Shown: piece after piece, positions 47,201 through 58,583 of the stretch
Layout of the letters: every line of letters begins with the position of its first letter
Position numbering within the stretch: position 1 is the stretch's first letter
NCBI RefSeq assembly: GCF_029227915.1
Contig: NC_079877.1
Location: 24,639,851-24,703,850 of the forward strand
Length of the DNA: 64,000 nt
Direction of reading: 5' to 3'
Source of the DNA: Hydractinia symbiolongicarpus
Taxonomy: Eukaryota; Cnidaria; Hydrozoa; Anthoathecata; Hydractiniidae
The notes under the pieces: generated by a model
What the model saw: the letters and a program-made list of their open reading frames with translations, nothing else
The model's database searches: none
Told to the model about the DNA's origin: nothing
Program-made: the position numbers and the translations under genes

Positions 47201-50200
47201 ATGCGCACTTTCCTTTACACTCGCCTTAACTAAAAGCAAATACTCCCCGACAACTAACTCAGTAATCCGCCGTAAAATTTTCTGCCGAATCGGCTGGTAT
47301 ATTTATTCTTCAAATCTTATTTCAGGATAGCCTATTAAACCGCATATCTCTACTGCCATAAGCTTCACGTTTTAAATTTAAAAATATTGCAAAACGCGTA
47401 TAGTCAAAGTGCTATATTTGGCTTTTAAAAATGATCTATACCTTTTCCTGGTGAGCTGACGGCTAAAATAGCACTTCCATCACCGTATGGATGACCAACG
47501 GCTATCGAGGAGCCAAATTCCCCAAAATTTGCATCTCCTTCAATCTCCAAATACTTCTTGTTGTTTATAAACACATAAACAGCACCAATGCTTTGCAGAT
47601 CTTCTTTTGTGTATGTGCAATTTTGAAAATAGCATTTTCTAAAACGTAATAGCTAACTGTCTTAATGCTGCACTTTGTGAAATAAAAAGTTCGGGGTAAA
47701 AAAGGCTGAGTTTGCCATGTTTGTGCCCTTAAGGGGGAAGGCCTTTGATGTTATAGGGCAACATCAAAACAGTTGATATCCGTTTTATTACCAGACTGCA
47801 TCTAAGGTAAAAAAAAAATAAAAAAAATACATGTTTTATTTTAATAAAGTTGAAATTTAGGATCGTTCTCCTTGGACTTTTTTTAACTTCAGCAAACAAA
47901 TTCAAATCTCTGTTACTGCTGTTTTCTAGTTGTGTATGTTTCTCTAATACCACTTCATGATGACTTTGCAAACCAATTAGTATGGCTCCATGTAAACCAC
48001 TGGTGAAACAAGCAATAAACCAATCATCATTGGGGTTCTTTATGATAACCGTTCTGTGGATAAGTCAAGGTAATAAACCTTGAGAAAAACACGTTCATTG
48101 CAAAAAAGTTGAGAAACGGAAAATTAAAAAGACTGGTGCTGATAGGTACATAATGATTTACCTATATGTTGGTGAGCCTACCAATGTTATATTTTCTTTC
48201 GACACTGTTGCACATTCTGAAGAGTAACCAAACCAGCTATAGTCTTGCCAACCTGACATCACCATATGATCACCACCACCATTGTTTCCATTGATTTCTT
48301 GCAAAATACCTTTTTGCTGAGAATCAAAGGGTGTACTCACGAGCAAGCTTTTTCGACACTGAGTTAACTGATGTCCAAAATTTGTATATTTAGACTGGTT
48401 GAAATAATTCAACGTCCTATTTGGTATAGATGACAAACCATGTTTTGAACCGAAGTAAATAAATATTTTGCCATAATACTGCAGTTTCTGAGCACCTAAA
48501 GAAAAAACATTGTGATATTATGTAAAAGTTCTAGAACGTTACAACCCGTTTGAAAGAAAATACTGCTTCGTCGACTTCTATTTGCAACAGTCAAACGCGG
48601 TTATATTAAGTATACCAGGCATGGAGGTAGGCCACATTGAAAAAAATTGACTGCCACATAATTAGAGCAAATGGAAGGTTAATTATTTCGAATTTAGGCT
48701 TAATTAGTCAGGATGTATTCTACAGCATAAATTATTCCAATATCTCAGGACTTTATGAGGTATATAATTACAGTTAATGGGAAAATATTGCATTTTGCAA
48801 ACATATTTACACAATTTAAGTCAGAAACCATAATAATTCATGTTGCAATAATTTACGTCTGAAATAATTTATGCCTGCAATAATTTATGTCAGCAGTAAT
48901 TTATGTCTGCAATAGTTTATGTCAGCAGTAATTTATGCCTGCAATAATTTATGTCTGCAATAATTTATATCTGCAATAATTTATCTCTGCAATAATTTAT
49001 ATCTGCAATAATTTATGTCTGCAATAATTTATATCCGCAATAATTTATGTCTGCAAAAACTAGAAATACTGCATACTAAAAAATCTGTGTTGTATGATCG
49101 AATCAAATGACAATAGCAACAATGTCAAACCTTAGCTTCGTAAAGTAGCACTTTTTTGATTGGCAAAAGTAAAAAGTCAATAGAAAGGAAACAACTACAG
49201 CTTAAAATTAAAACCTATAGAAAAAATATTCAACAAACAACAACCCACCTAGCACAGGTGCTGACACAACAAGATCTTCGTATTCATCATCATTAAACAA
49301 CATTGAGACAACCGACCATCCAAATTTACTCATTCTTGATGGCCCTTTTAAAACTACAATGCCTTCATTGTTATATTCAAATCTTTGTGATGATTTAGAA
49401 AATGGAACAATGTACACAATGCCGAGCTGAGGCTGTCCTTCCTCTCCATAATTAGGAGCACTGATTACAAGATGAGACTTATCCTTGATTTTAATAACCG
49501 TTAAAGATCTAAATGAAAACATTCAAACTAGTAAATCAACATTTAAAATTTGAAATCAAGATGCATTTAACAATTCGAAAGTGTTCCTTCCTACATATTA
49601 AAACTACAGACAACTGACAAAAATTAGGAAAGCAGTTTATTATTAACCTTCTTTAAAATTTGTGCATACTTCTTAGAATTCACGTACAGGCCAAAAACCA
49701 AAGAAGCACAATCCTTAACTTACTACTTACTTAATTAGGGTTACATAATTAAGCATTTGCAGTAATATATTTGGGCTGTTCTACTGCCTCTTGGTAGTTT
49801 CTGTTAGTATCCTGATTGTTTTTGGCCATTTCCTGTTGGTTCCTGCTTGTTGATGATTGTTTTTTGTTTCCTGTTTTAGTAAAATATTATTTGCAAGCCA
49901 AAATACTTTGCTTGCAAATTATTTTACAAAAAAATGTTAAAACTACAAATTTTTCAGATATGTACAGTTTACTCCAGTTGAGTATGCCATTGCTGTGAAT
50001 TAAAAATGCACCTAATTCTGTAAATTCTGTATTAAATAATTATGTAATTTCTTTTTTAATTATGTCACAATGCATCAAAAATAAACATACCTTCCAGTAT
50101 TAGCATACGGACATTTAAAAAACCAGTCTGGCAATTTTAAGTTGTTGCTATGCAAGTTTGTAATCCTTTCTTTGTTTTTTTCACCCATTTTATTAAAAAT

Positions 50201-52427
50201 AAACTTCTCCATCGTTTTACCAGGGTAAAGGTAAACACCTCGTCGTGTTTTTACAGTAGCTACGTCAGAATCATTCCATCCTCCAGTTAACAATGAGTAT
50301 GAACGTCCAGGGTTTTTTTCACGTTTTCCACGTGATTCTTCTGAATGAGTTTTGTTTGTACACTTTATAAATACTGAGTTGTCGGTTAAGTTACAATTTT
50401 TTGTCCCATGTTCAAACATGTAAGCAGTCTCATTCCATATTAAAGTTGTCCAAGAAGCCATGTCATGAATGCCACCTAACAGAATAAAAAAAAATGCTAA
50501 CATTTTTTGAATTTTGTGTAATATTTATGTGAATTGTGTGAAATATTTTAATTTCACACAATATTTTAACTTCCCAAATAATAAAATGTGTACACTGGAA
50601 AGATTGTCTCAAATTTTTGCAGGATTATAATTTTGTAGTTGTGCAAATTTACACTTTATAAATTTTTTTATAGCAACTTAACAAAGATTTTAGTAAAATC
50701 AGGAAATTAAAGTTTTCTTGTTGCAAAAATTACTTCCTTACAGAGTCAAAGCAACATGACTGATTAATAAAAAAAGAGATAAAGAGTCCTGGGAAAAAGG
50801 TTGCTAGTATTATTACATAATCAAGGCTCACCTAAAAAATAATCATGCAATCGATTTAGCAAAAATGGAGATTTCTTCACAAAAGGCTTGAAAATTTCTG
50901 CCCCACCAAAACGTTCAGCGATATACTCGATATATAGCAATTTATTGCATAACTCAATCACGATTTTCGGGACTGTAAAATTTCCATGGTAATACTCTTT
51001 ATAAATATTGTGTAAGTCAGTTACTGGAACATACCTAAAAAAGGGTGGGTGCAAAAGTATAAAAAATTATTTTTGCAAAATTTCAATTTCAGCATATTGA
51101 AGGCTATATACAACTCAAAAAAAAAGAATGTTTTTATTATTTATTATTATACAGAATATAACCACTTCAGTGTTGGAAACACTGTTATCAATGTGGGTCC
51201 TGTGTTCTGAATGTATAAATTAAGTGCACACTAGTGATGCCTACCCAATTTCCCTCACATGGCATGGATTGATCTGTTTGATTTTGTAACAAACTGATGG
51301 AGCGTGAAAAGTGAAAAATAGGCAACGTAAAAAAAACCCGGCCCAGAAGTGCTGGAATTCTATCAAAAAATATTAGGCTAACAAACTTAATAAATTTCAG
51401 AAAATGTTATTTTATATTTTTATTTTGAAAACTTTGTAATGAGCAGGGGAGCATGATATTTCTAATTACATTTTGTGGCCATTATTATTATTATTTAAAA
51501 TATCTATACAGCCTATGGCCAAGCTGAATTTTCTTCAAGATCATAAACAGGTGTTATTTGTAATCTAAAAACTTCATCGATAAACATACAAGACAAAAAA
51601 CAAACAAAGCCTGGCCGACGTTTATGCAAAAATTGATTTTTAACATGATGACAAGCAAGGTATAAAAAAAATTATCACACCATTTGAAAACGCCAATCGG
51701 TTTATCATCTTTTCCAAATTGCGTGAGCATATCACCGCCAACATCACCATCAGTGTGTGCAGTATCATAAACATCATGAAAATTTTCTTTAGCCATTGTG
51801 CGCAAGAATCCCTGTCTGATACCTAAACTATGCCACGTAACATCTGCTACTTGATGTGATACAAAGCCAAATACGAATGCCACAAGCTTTTCCGTTTCCT
51901 GCAACATATTACATTAACGATTTACCAGCCAGCTTTTAAAACACTGAAACACTATTTTAAAACACAAACGAATGGAGAACGAAAACTAGAGATTCTAACA
52001 TGTTGTTCCATAATAAATGATTGGGTAGATATTGTGATTTTAAGGAGCTTTTTCTATTGATTAACTTGGTAAAAAATCAAGTTCACTGAGAATCTATATA
52101 ATATACCTCATCCCATGGTTGAGGATAATTCTTTCTGATGTAGTTGATACTTGCATTTAAAAAAGGTGCCCAATGCGTATCTTCTGCAACTTGATTGTAC
52201 TTTCCGCCAAAACAAATGTAAGGATACATTGCATCTGGATACGGGTTTCCAGCAACAAACGCATCTTGATGTTTTCGTATCAAATCTGCATAATTAACGT
52301 TTAAATTTGGTGGACTTTTAAAAAATGTTGATGCTTCATGCGCAATGCTGATATGCGTGCTTGTTCCACATCCGTCACCATATACAAATAGAGTACTAAC
52401 ATATACTACCACAAAAATGCTTTTCAT
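44284..52427 (-). CDS. GPLD1: Phosphatidylinositol-glycan-specific phospholipase D
   Basis: GPLD1 is a secreted enzyme that hydrolyses the inositol-phosphate bond of GPI anchors and so releases GPI-linked proteins. Eleven GT-AG exons join in frame to 810 aa (human 840): 52427-52107, 51898-51681, 51034-50832, 50475-50091, 49508-49249, 48495-48162, 47638-47442, 45300-45046, 44948-44854, 44610-44584 (27-nt microexon), 44421-44284. Residues 1-19 are a signal peptide. The zinc-dependent phospholipase domain follows (about 20-300), with CGTSTHISIAHEA, HQDAFVAGNPYPD, EDTHWAPFLNASI and VADVTWHSLGIRQGFLRTM; its histidines are the expected metal ligands. The C-terminal half forms FG-GAP beta-propeller blades, for example LVISAPNYG, DYSWFGYSSE, FGEFGSSIAVG and FVDLDSDGKDELIIASPRR. 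The Ca-binding-like DLDSDGKDE loop is intact. The start is the only Met ahead of the signal peptide. The open stretch at 47729-48053 in intron 6 was left out. Confidence 0.94.
45690..46110. repeat. CCCTGACTTT-rich repeat block
   Basis: Ten or more copies of CCCTGACTTT, some inside a larger TTTTGAGGTCAAATTCCCTG unit repeated at 45720 and 45746, and two of CAAAATGGGTCGTTTTTCCTG type near 46015 and 46088. It lies in the GPLD1 intron between exons 47638-47442 and 45300-45046. It is probably a decayed interspersed element with internal tandem repeats. Confidence 0.75.
46398..47229. mobile_element. TTAA-flanked inverted-repeat element (832 bp) in GPLD1 intron
   Basis: The left end TTAAGGCGAGTGTAAAGGAA at 46398 has a perfect inverted copy ending at 47229 (TTCCTTTACACTCGCCTTAA). 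TTAA stands at both edges. The interior is AT-rich, and I see no long frame. It is of the same architecture as the elements at 37680-38716 and 43769-43917 but its inner terminal sequence (GGCGAGTG) differs from their GGATAC. Confidence 0.8.
48832..49054. repeat. 16-bp minisatellite (AATAATTTATGTCTGC), about 14 copies
   Basis: About fourteen consecutive copies of a 16-bp unit, with single-base variants (ATATCTGC, ATCTCTGC, ATGCCTGC, ATGTCAGC), lie in the GPLD1 intron between exons 49508-49249 and 48495-48162. Variant units alternate in places, which suggests amplification of a two-unit block. Confidence 0.9.
51137..51300 (-). mobile_element. 5'-truncated SINE copy in GPLD1 intron
   Basis: Read on the - strand, CCATGCCATGTGAGGGAAATT, given as CCATGCCATGTGAG and GAAATT, then ACATTCAGAACACAGGACCC and GTTTCCAACACTGAAGTGG match the body of the SINE at 35742-35990. 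It ends in ATAATAATAAATAAT, the tail. No tRNA-like head remains. It sits between GPLD1 exons 51898-51681 and 51034-50832. Confidence 0.8.
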
Positions 52428-55400
52428 TGTTTTTTTTTATACATTATCTAAAAAATGTTTGAAAGGATGAAAATATAAGTCTACAAATCTGCTCATGAAA
52501 ATACAGTCAGTCAGTTAATTTAGTAGCAAAAGGGCATAGACATTGGGCATAAAAAGGGCATAAAATTTGTTTTGAAATTTCTTTCCAAGATCAGAGTAAC
52601 TGTAAATGTAAACAACAACTTCTAAAATGAAATGGTTACCAAAATACTTTATTTTATAATATTCTTTAGTAAGAAACGGAATCATTGAAAGATAATACAT
52701 TTGCACCTAAAGATCCTTCTATTTTCATGATTTAAAGAAAACAAAATTATTCTTATATTTTAGTATTGCAACACACTTCAAATCATCAAAAGCAGGCCTT
52801 GAAATTTTTATACTGTCCCCTACCCTTTCATACCCTTTTTTTTGTTGCAGTAGGAAAATTAACAGAGGCGTATAAAGATATGAAATTATGTGTTTTTATG
52901 ACAGTTCCAAATAGGGTGGATATTAATGGTTGAAAACATAAGTTTCAATGCAATAGGTGTTAAAAAATTCAAGCTTGTCAATGGCCTTGTGAAAAATGAA
53001 GGCTTAAAGAACAACTTTTCCTAAAAAAAATGCAGCTACCATACAATAGCATTTTGATATTAACGAATAAGCTTTGAACAATAATTTTTTTAACAGCTTC
53101 ATAATCAGATATATACAGAATATTTATGTTGAACACAATATCTTTTGCAGTTTTCTATATAGGAAAAAACTTTTCTAATAACTACTCTTTATTTTTTAAA
53201 AAAAATTAAAAATATCCATTTGTCTTTTGCTAACAATCAATTGTTTTTGCGACTGATTTCTGGACACCTGCTGCCCTAACGTTGGTGAACTTGAGCATGC
53301 AGTATGCAGGAAGTGGATTTTGAAAATAATCAAGCTTTTAACTTGCTCCCCTTGTCTTACCATTTAAAGACTCATTAAAAGGAGTTTTACATTTGTCTTT
53401 TAAAAAATGGTTTTTGACTTAAACACATTGCATAATAATTATTTTCCCCATTGAAACTTGTTGATGTCCATACTGTGAAAGGAAAAAAAGAAAAAAGAAG
53501 GAATTTTATCCAAAAAAACCCCTGGCCAATCCAACTAAAATTGTAAATAAAGCGTTTCATGAAAACCAACTTCCAAATATAGATGACGTCAATTAAGGTT
53601 TCAAAAACTAACAAAAATTTTTTTAGGCACTAAATTTTTGGCGCCATTATATATAACTATCAGTTGATGTATTGTGTGACTGACATAAAATTAGTGAAGA
53701 CATAATACTGCGAAATGTCAGTATGATAAACAATAACAAATTGTGGGCACAATTCCTGTCATTACTGTATTTCGAATCCATAGAATTATGATGAGTGAAA
53801 AACGAAAGAATTGGCAACATCTGTTTGTCATATCACATTTATTGTAAGACATTTAGTACCAAAAAAAAAATGATACAAAAATATTATAAGTTAAATACAA
53901 TAGTAAGATGCAAAATTGGTGTAAGATGCTTTATAAACAATGTTTTGTGCTATAATTATAAGGGTGCAAAAAAAAGCAGAGTAACTTCACATTTTGAGAT
54001 CCAAAATAGCAACAAGATTTGATTTGTATACATATTTATTTAAAGGCTTAAAATGGATGAAAAATAAAATAAAAAAAGAGACAATTTAAACTAGAAAAAT
54101 GTATGCAAATTTAAAAAATTTTGAAAAAATAAAAAAAGGCCTTTAATTTTATTTGTTGTGAAAAAAACCCTGGAATTTAAGGTATTGGTATTGGGAGCTT
54201 AATCCTGATCACGCTGAAACAAAAATACAAATAACAAAATGTGTAATAACTTAACATAAACACACTTCCTAAAATATTGAAAAATAAAATTATTATCCTC
54301 ATCAAAGAGCAACCAAAAATTATGCTTGCTCAATAATTATTTTTTTAAAAGAATTTAGTAGCCCTGTGGTTATTATTTTGGCATAACTAAAACCATGTAG
54401 CCAACTTCTCAAAATTAACAAATATAATGTCACACACTGAAACCAATCAGTCAAAAAACACGCAGCAGGAAAATGAAAGGAACGTTGTTTTTCAAAATTT
54501 GAATGCATTGCCTTCGCTTGTTGTTAAATAATCTCTCCATCAGGGCAAGAAAAACATTTAAAATGCCTCCTTAACACAACCAGATATTAGATTGTTACAC
54601 GCCTTTATCAAATGCTCCTTCAACATTGAAAACCAATAAAGGATTAGCCTTTATGAAAACACGTTACCAAAACTATAGAAACAGATCATAAAAACAAAAC
54701 AAATATAACTTGGTACTAAAAATACATACAAAATGTAAGAACACAAATAATAAATACCTAAACTTTCAGTTTTTATAAAAAAAAAAAAAAAATTACAATA
54801 TTGCAACATTGTTCTTTAGCGCTACTATTTCAAATTAAAATGGAAGGAGAACTGAGGAGTTCGCAGGAAATTTTTTGATTGAAATAAGGGGGAATGAGGA
54901 GATACTGGACTATCTTGACTAAATCTACTAGACTTTTTATATATTTATAACTGTTGTTGAAGAGTAAGTCACAGTTAACAAGGACAAATCCAGTTTAATC
55001 CATAAGTAAATAGCATAAGAATTATAATACTAGATCTTTGGTCTCGAAGAGAAAAATGGTAGCTATGTGTTGCAGCAGACGTGCTCTCATGGAATTTTCC
55101 ATGCCCTTTCACTGATTAAATCTGTAACAGTCAAAATTACGTCGTAAACACTATACAGGACTTTTTTTTAAAATTATGTATATTGTTGACAATTAAGGTG
55201 CTAAATTTTCTAAGAAACAATTTTTTTTAAATGCTTTATGGAAAAAATAGGGATTTTTAATTTTTATGAGAGGAGGCATGGAAACCCAGATCATAACAAA
55301 ACAAAATACAACTAAATAAACTGCTAGTTATTTCGAATTCTACTTTGTAGTCAAACCATTCTTCAATGTTGTAATAAATTTATATTAAGTTGCATACTTT

Positions 55401-56558
55401 GTTATAACCTATAGTTAAGTCATATTAAAAATATCTGTGTTATCTACATACTTGTCAACAAATATTTACAAAACTCATATTTACTGTAAATTTACACAAT
55501 AGAAAAACATATTCTTTACCATAGAAAAATGCAATGACTCATTGTACACATAATTGTTCATGTGTATACTTTTAAGTAAAATAATAATAATGCACTATCT
55601 TTTTTAAATTATATAACACAACATACTAAGACTAAAAATGACTCGAAAGCCATGCATTAGAGCACTAGGGGCTTTTTTTAGACATAAGAAATTGTGTCAG
55701 GCCTCAAATAATCTTCTAGTAGTTACATAAAAGTAAGGATAAGGTTTTTACTGAATAACTTGGCTTCTCTACATACTTCCTATCTTCCATTTCTATCTTA
55801 GCATTATTTTTGTTTTAGTGGAAAAGTGTTTTTATATTCTTTTGTTAAATTACATTGCTGGATTTACATTTAGGCAACATTTTAAGAAAGTGTCCTAAGT
55901 GAAGTAAAATTTCATGCCACAGTAAATCGCGGTGCTTACACAAAATTTCACTGCGTCCAAATTGAAGGAAAATTTCAGGACGCAGTTGTCTCTTACACTG
56001 TACGATAACTGCACCTGTGCAGTTTCACTCACTTAGGCTTCACCTCAGTGTGTTTACATAAAATTTATACATGAGCAATCTCAGAGCATGCACAATTTTA
56101 GACCAACGCGAAATTCACTTTGGTGGAATTATGTAAACACTACAATGCTTTTAATGGAGATCAAAGTAATTTTGTTTTGCTTTAGGTGAAGTAAAACTCT
56201 CATTTAAATACCACCTGCACATACAGGTCTTGAAATTTCTTGTCCTTGCGTACTCAATTCTTAGTGTTTTTAAGTCTTAAAACTTTTGTGGAGTTAGGAT
56301 CTTTACCCTGATGTTAGTATATATGTTATTCTTTTAAAAAGGCACATAGTCTAAGCCTGTGTCTCACATGTTAAAAAATTTACATTAAATACTAAATTTT
56401 AACTTCTTGGTTAATACAACCAGTGATGATCTAACACAACTGGCATATGTTTTAAACAGGAAAATTCAAAACGTGTTAAAACATTTAAATTGGCAACAGG
56501 TAAATTAATTCTATCACTATCAACGCAACACAATGTTTTTTAAATATAGTACATGTAA
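52428..56558. other. Intergenic region between GPLD1 and the bestrophin-like pair
   Basis: This 4.1-kb region should hold the GPLD1 promoter at its left and the 3' UTR of the 674-aa bestrophin-like gene at its right. I see no further exon. A small inverted repeat (GTGTTTACATAA at 56050-56061, TTATGTAAACAC at 56129-56140) lies in a stretch of moderate GC content at 55900-56150. The rest is AT-rich without recognised structure. Confidence 0.55.
56050..56140. mobile_element. Possible 91-bp foldback element
   Basis: GTGTTTACATAA at 56050-56061 and its exact inverse TTATGTAAACAC at 56129-56140 bound a 91-bp segment, with AGT/ACT-type context on both sides. The terminal repeats are only 12 bp, so chance cannot be excluded. 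Confidence 0.4.
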
Positions 56559-58583
56559 TCAAATAAATATTTCTTTATCTTTTAGTTCATGATACAAGCC
56601 AGCTTCGCTTTGAGATGCCCATAGCGATGTTGCATTGGTAGGAGAACTGCGTAAACTCTTTCCACTGTCACTGTAATTTCGACGTTTACTACAGCCCGGT
56701 TCCCTATGATTAACATACTTAGCACTGTGGGAGCGCTTTTTCAACTCGTCATCACTAGAAGAAACTGTATCAGAATCCACACTACAAGTAGAATTTATCA
56801 ATGGATCGGTACTTGAGCTTACATTAAATATATGAAATCGTGACTGTGGAATTACTTGAGGTACTTGTTGTTCACTATTTCCAACACTGAAAATGCTTGA
56901 GATGTTTTCTTGTTTATAGTTTGAGGATTCAGATCTAGAAGCATTCGATAACTCTGAATTATGTGAATTACTATGTGAATATGCTCCAGAGTGTTTCTTT
57001 ATTGAAGTTAAATAAGAGGCGACTCCATTAATTGGACTGTCATCAATAACAAATCCAGCATTGACAGCAGCAATATTAGACAATGTAAGTGGTGTTTCGC
57101 GAACGGCGAAACTTATCTGGTCAGAATCTCTTACATTACATGCAGCATGACAGTCTTCAGGTGTCGAATCTGTAATTGGGGTGGCTACTAAACTTTTTAA
57201 GTTTATTTGAGATGAATGTTTAGCTTTAAAAACTCCCTGTACAAAAGGGATTGGTTTGCTGTTTTCTTTAGTGATTGTATTATTTGCACTGTTTAAATCA
57301 TCATAACTTTGTTGTCTCTTTATATGACCACCACGATGAATTGTTGTGTTGCCTCTGATGTTTTGCAAAACACCAGCATAAGGATGCAATTCCAAGTCTT
57401 CACCTTTAGAATCTCCTTCATAATATACAGAACGAGGAGAACGTAGAGGGGTTCTTGTGCCATGATTGTGCCGAAATATGGAATCTTTTCTTGCAGGTCT
57501 CTCCTTATGAAATATATTTTTCTTTTTCATATGTAATCCATCAACGTCCTCCATGTTAATTGTTGTTGCTGTTTCTTTTTCATTTTCAGGATTTGAGGAT
57601 ACTTGAAACCGCCCAATTTTATATGTCCTGTGCACTGTGGCTTCTAAAGATTGAAAAGTCCATTCATCAAGCGTGTCTAACTTAATATCATCTTCGCTCA
57701 TTCCATCAAAAGGGTCATCGAGTTTATCCTGTACACCTTGTAGAGCACCAAACACAAAGGCAACCATAACAGATATGTAATATGGACTCCAATTATTGTT
57801 CTCCTTATTTCCAAGAAACACATAGTAGGGAGATAAAAGAAGGGGCAACACAAATATGAGAACTTTTGTGAATGATCTTATGGATCTAGGGGAACGATAC
57901 TCCCTTATCACACGCAGTCTTTCATAGGCTAGACACATCATATTAAGGAAATGCACGATTCTTGATACTAAAGGAGAGTTTGCATTTAAGTCGCTACCTC
58001 TGACCTTTTCATTGAATTGATTCGCATCACTAAGATCTTCGTAAATTACACGAGCAATAAATTTTCGTCTGTCAATTTTTTCTGTTAATAAATATTCTCT
58101 TAAATGAAACAATAATCCTTTGATTTTATTTCCAACAGCCTTCATGTAAGCATCATCAAAACAACAAGCAACACGCCAATCACGCATACAAAATAACCAC
58201 ATCATGGCAGAAGATTTAAAGAGTGCTAAGTCTTCCAGCACTTTTTCTCTTCTTTGGAAATCTGTATTTATGGAAAAAGCAAGTGGAAAAACAATAGGTG
58301 ATATAAAAAGGCTGACATGAACATCGTACACTATGTTCAAAGATTTACATGCATATGTCACCAAACCAGCAAGTGCCATCTGGAGAATCACCATAAGATT
58401 AAAGTTTTCAAAAAAGCTACGTAACAGGTTGGTGTTAAATGCAAAGATGCGAAAAACGTGCACAGATTTTCTGAAACCTTTATAGTTCCGCTCACGGCGT
58501 TCACTCCAATGGTAAATATCCTGCCGACCCTCTTCCTCAATGAAATCTTTGTCAAAAAATTTATGACGCATATTGGCATCCAA
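56559..58583 (-). CDS. Bestrophin/UPF0187-like membrane protein with long disordered tail (674 aa)
   Basis: A single exon of 674 aa. The first 300 residues resemble the bestrophin/UPF0187 anion-channel fold: hydrophobic helices at about 58-78, 88-103, 239-257 and 268-283, a charged helix after TM2 (SINTDFQRREKVLEDL, 104-119, in the place of the family's FRTN-x-AYxRW region), and an acidic DDPFDGMSEDDI (289-300) just after the last helix, where bestrophins have their DPF cluster. If this is right it is a ligand- or Ca-gated chloride channel subunit, but that function is inference. Residues 330-674 are Ser/Asn-rich and probably disordered, with short motifs shared with the neighbouring gene at 61099-62847. 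The first Met is taken as start; a second at residue 5 is possible. No intron is needed to explain the reading frame. Confidence 0.65.
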   Translation of the reverse strand: MDANMRHKFFDKDFIEEEGRQDIYHWSERRERNYKGFRKSVHVFRIFAFNTNLLRSFFENFNLMVILQMALAGLVTYACKSLNIVYDVHVSLFISPIVFPLAFSINTDFQRREKVLEDLALFKSSAMMWLFCMRDWRVACCFDDAYMKAVGNKIKGLLFHLREYLLTEKIDRRKFIARVIYEDLSDANQFNEKVRGSDLNANSPLVSRIVHFLNMMCLAYERLRVIREYRSPRSIRSFTKVLIFVLPLLLSPYYVFLGNKENNNWSPYYISVMVAFVFGALQGVQDKLDDPFDGMSEDDIKLDTLDEWTFQSLEATVHRTYKIGRFQVSSNPENEKETATTINMEDVDGLHMKKKNIFHKERPARKDSIFRHNHGTRTPLRSPRSVYYEGDSKGEDLELHPYAGVLQNIRGNTTIHRGGHIKRQQSYDDLNSANNTITKENSKPIPFVQGVFKAKHSSQINLKSLVATPITDSTPEDCHAACNVRDSDQISFAVRETPLTLSNIAAVNAGFVIDDSPINGVASYLTSIKKHSGAYSHSNSHNSELSNASRSESSNYKQENISSIFSVGNSEQQVPQVIPQSRFHIFNVSSSTDPLINSTCSVDSDTVSSSDDELKKRSHSAKYVNHREPGCSKRRNYSDSGKSLRSSPTNATSLWASQSEAGLYHELKDKEIFI

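Noticed and set aside
48832-49054. Possible CRISPR-like array
   Set aside because: Units are contiguous 16-bp repeats without unique spacers, inside an intron of an animal gene; it is a minisatellite.
9549-52427. EFR3 and GPLD1 as parts of a linked phosphoinositide/GPI gene cluster
   Set aside because: They are more than 23 kb apart with an unrelated glycosyltransferase cluster between them, and nothing in the sequence indicates shared regulation.
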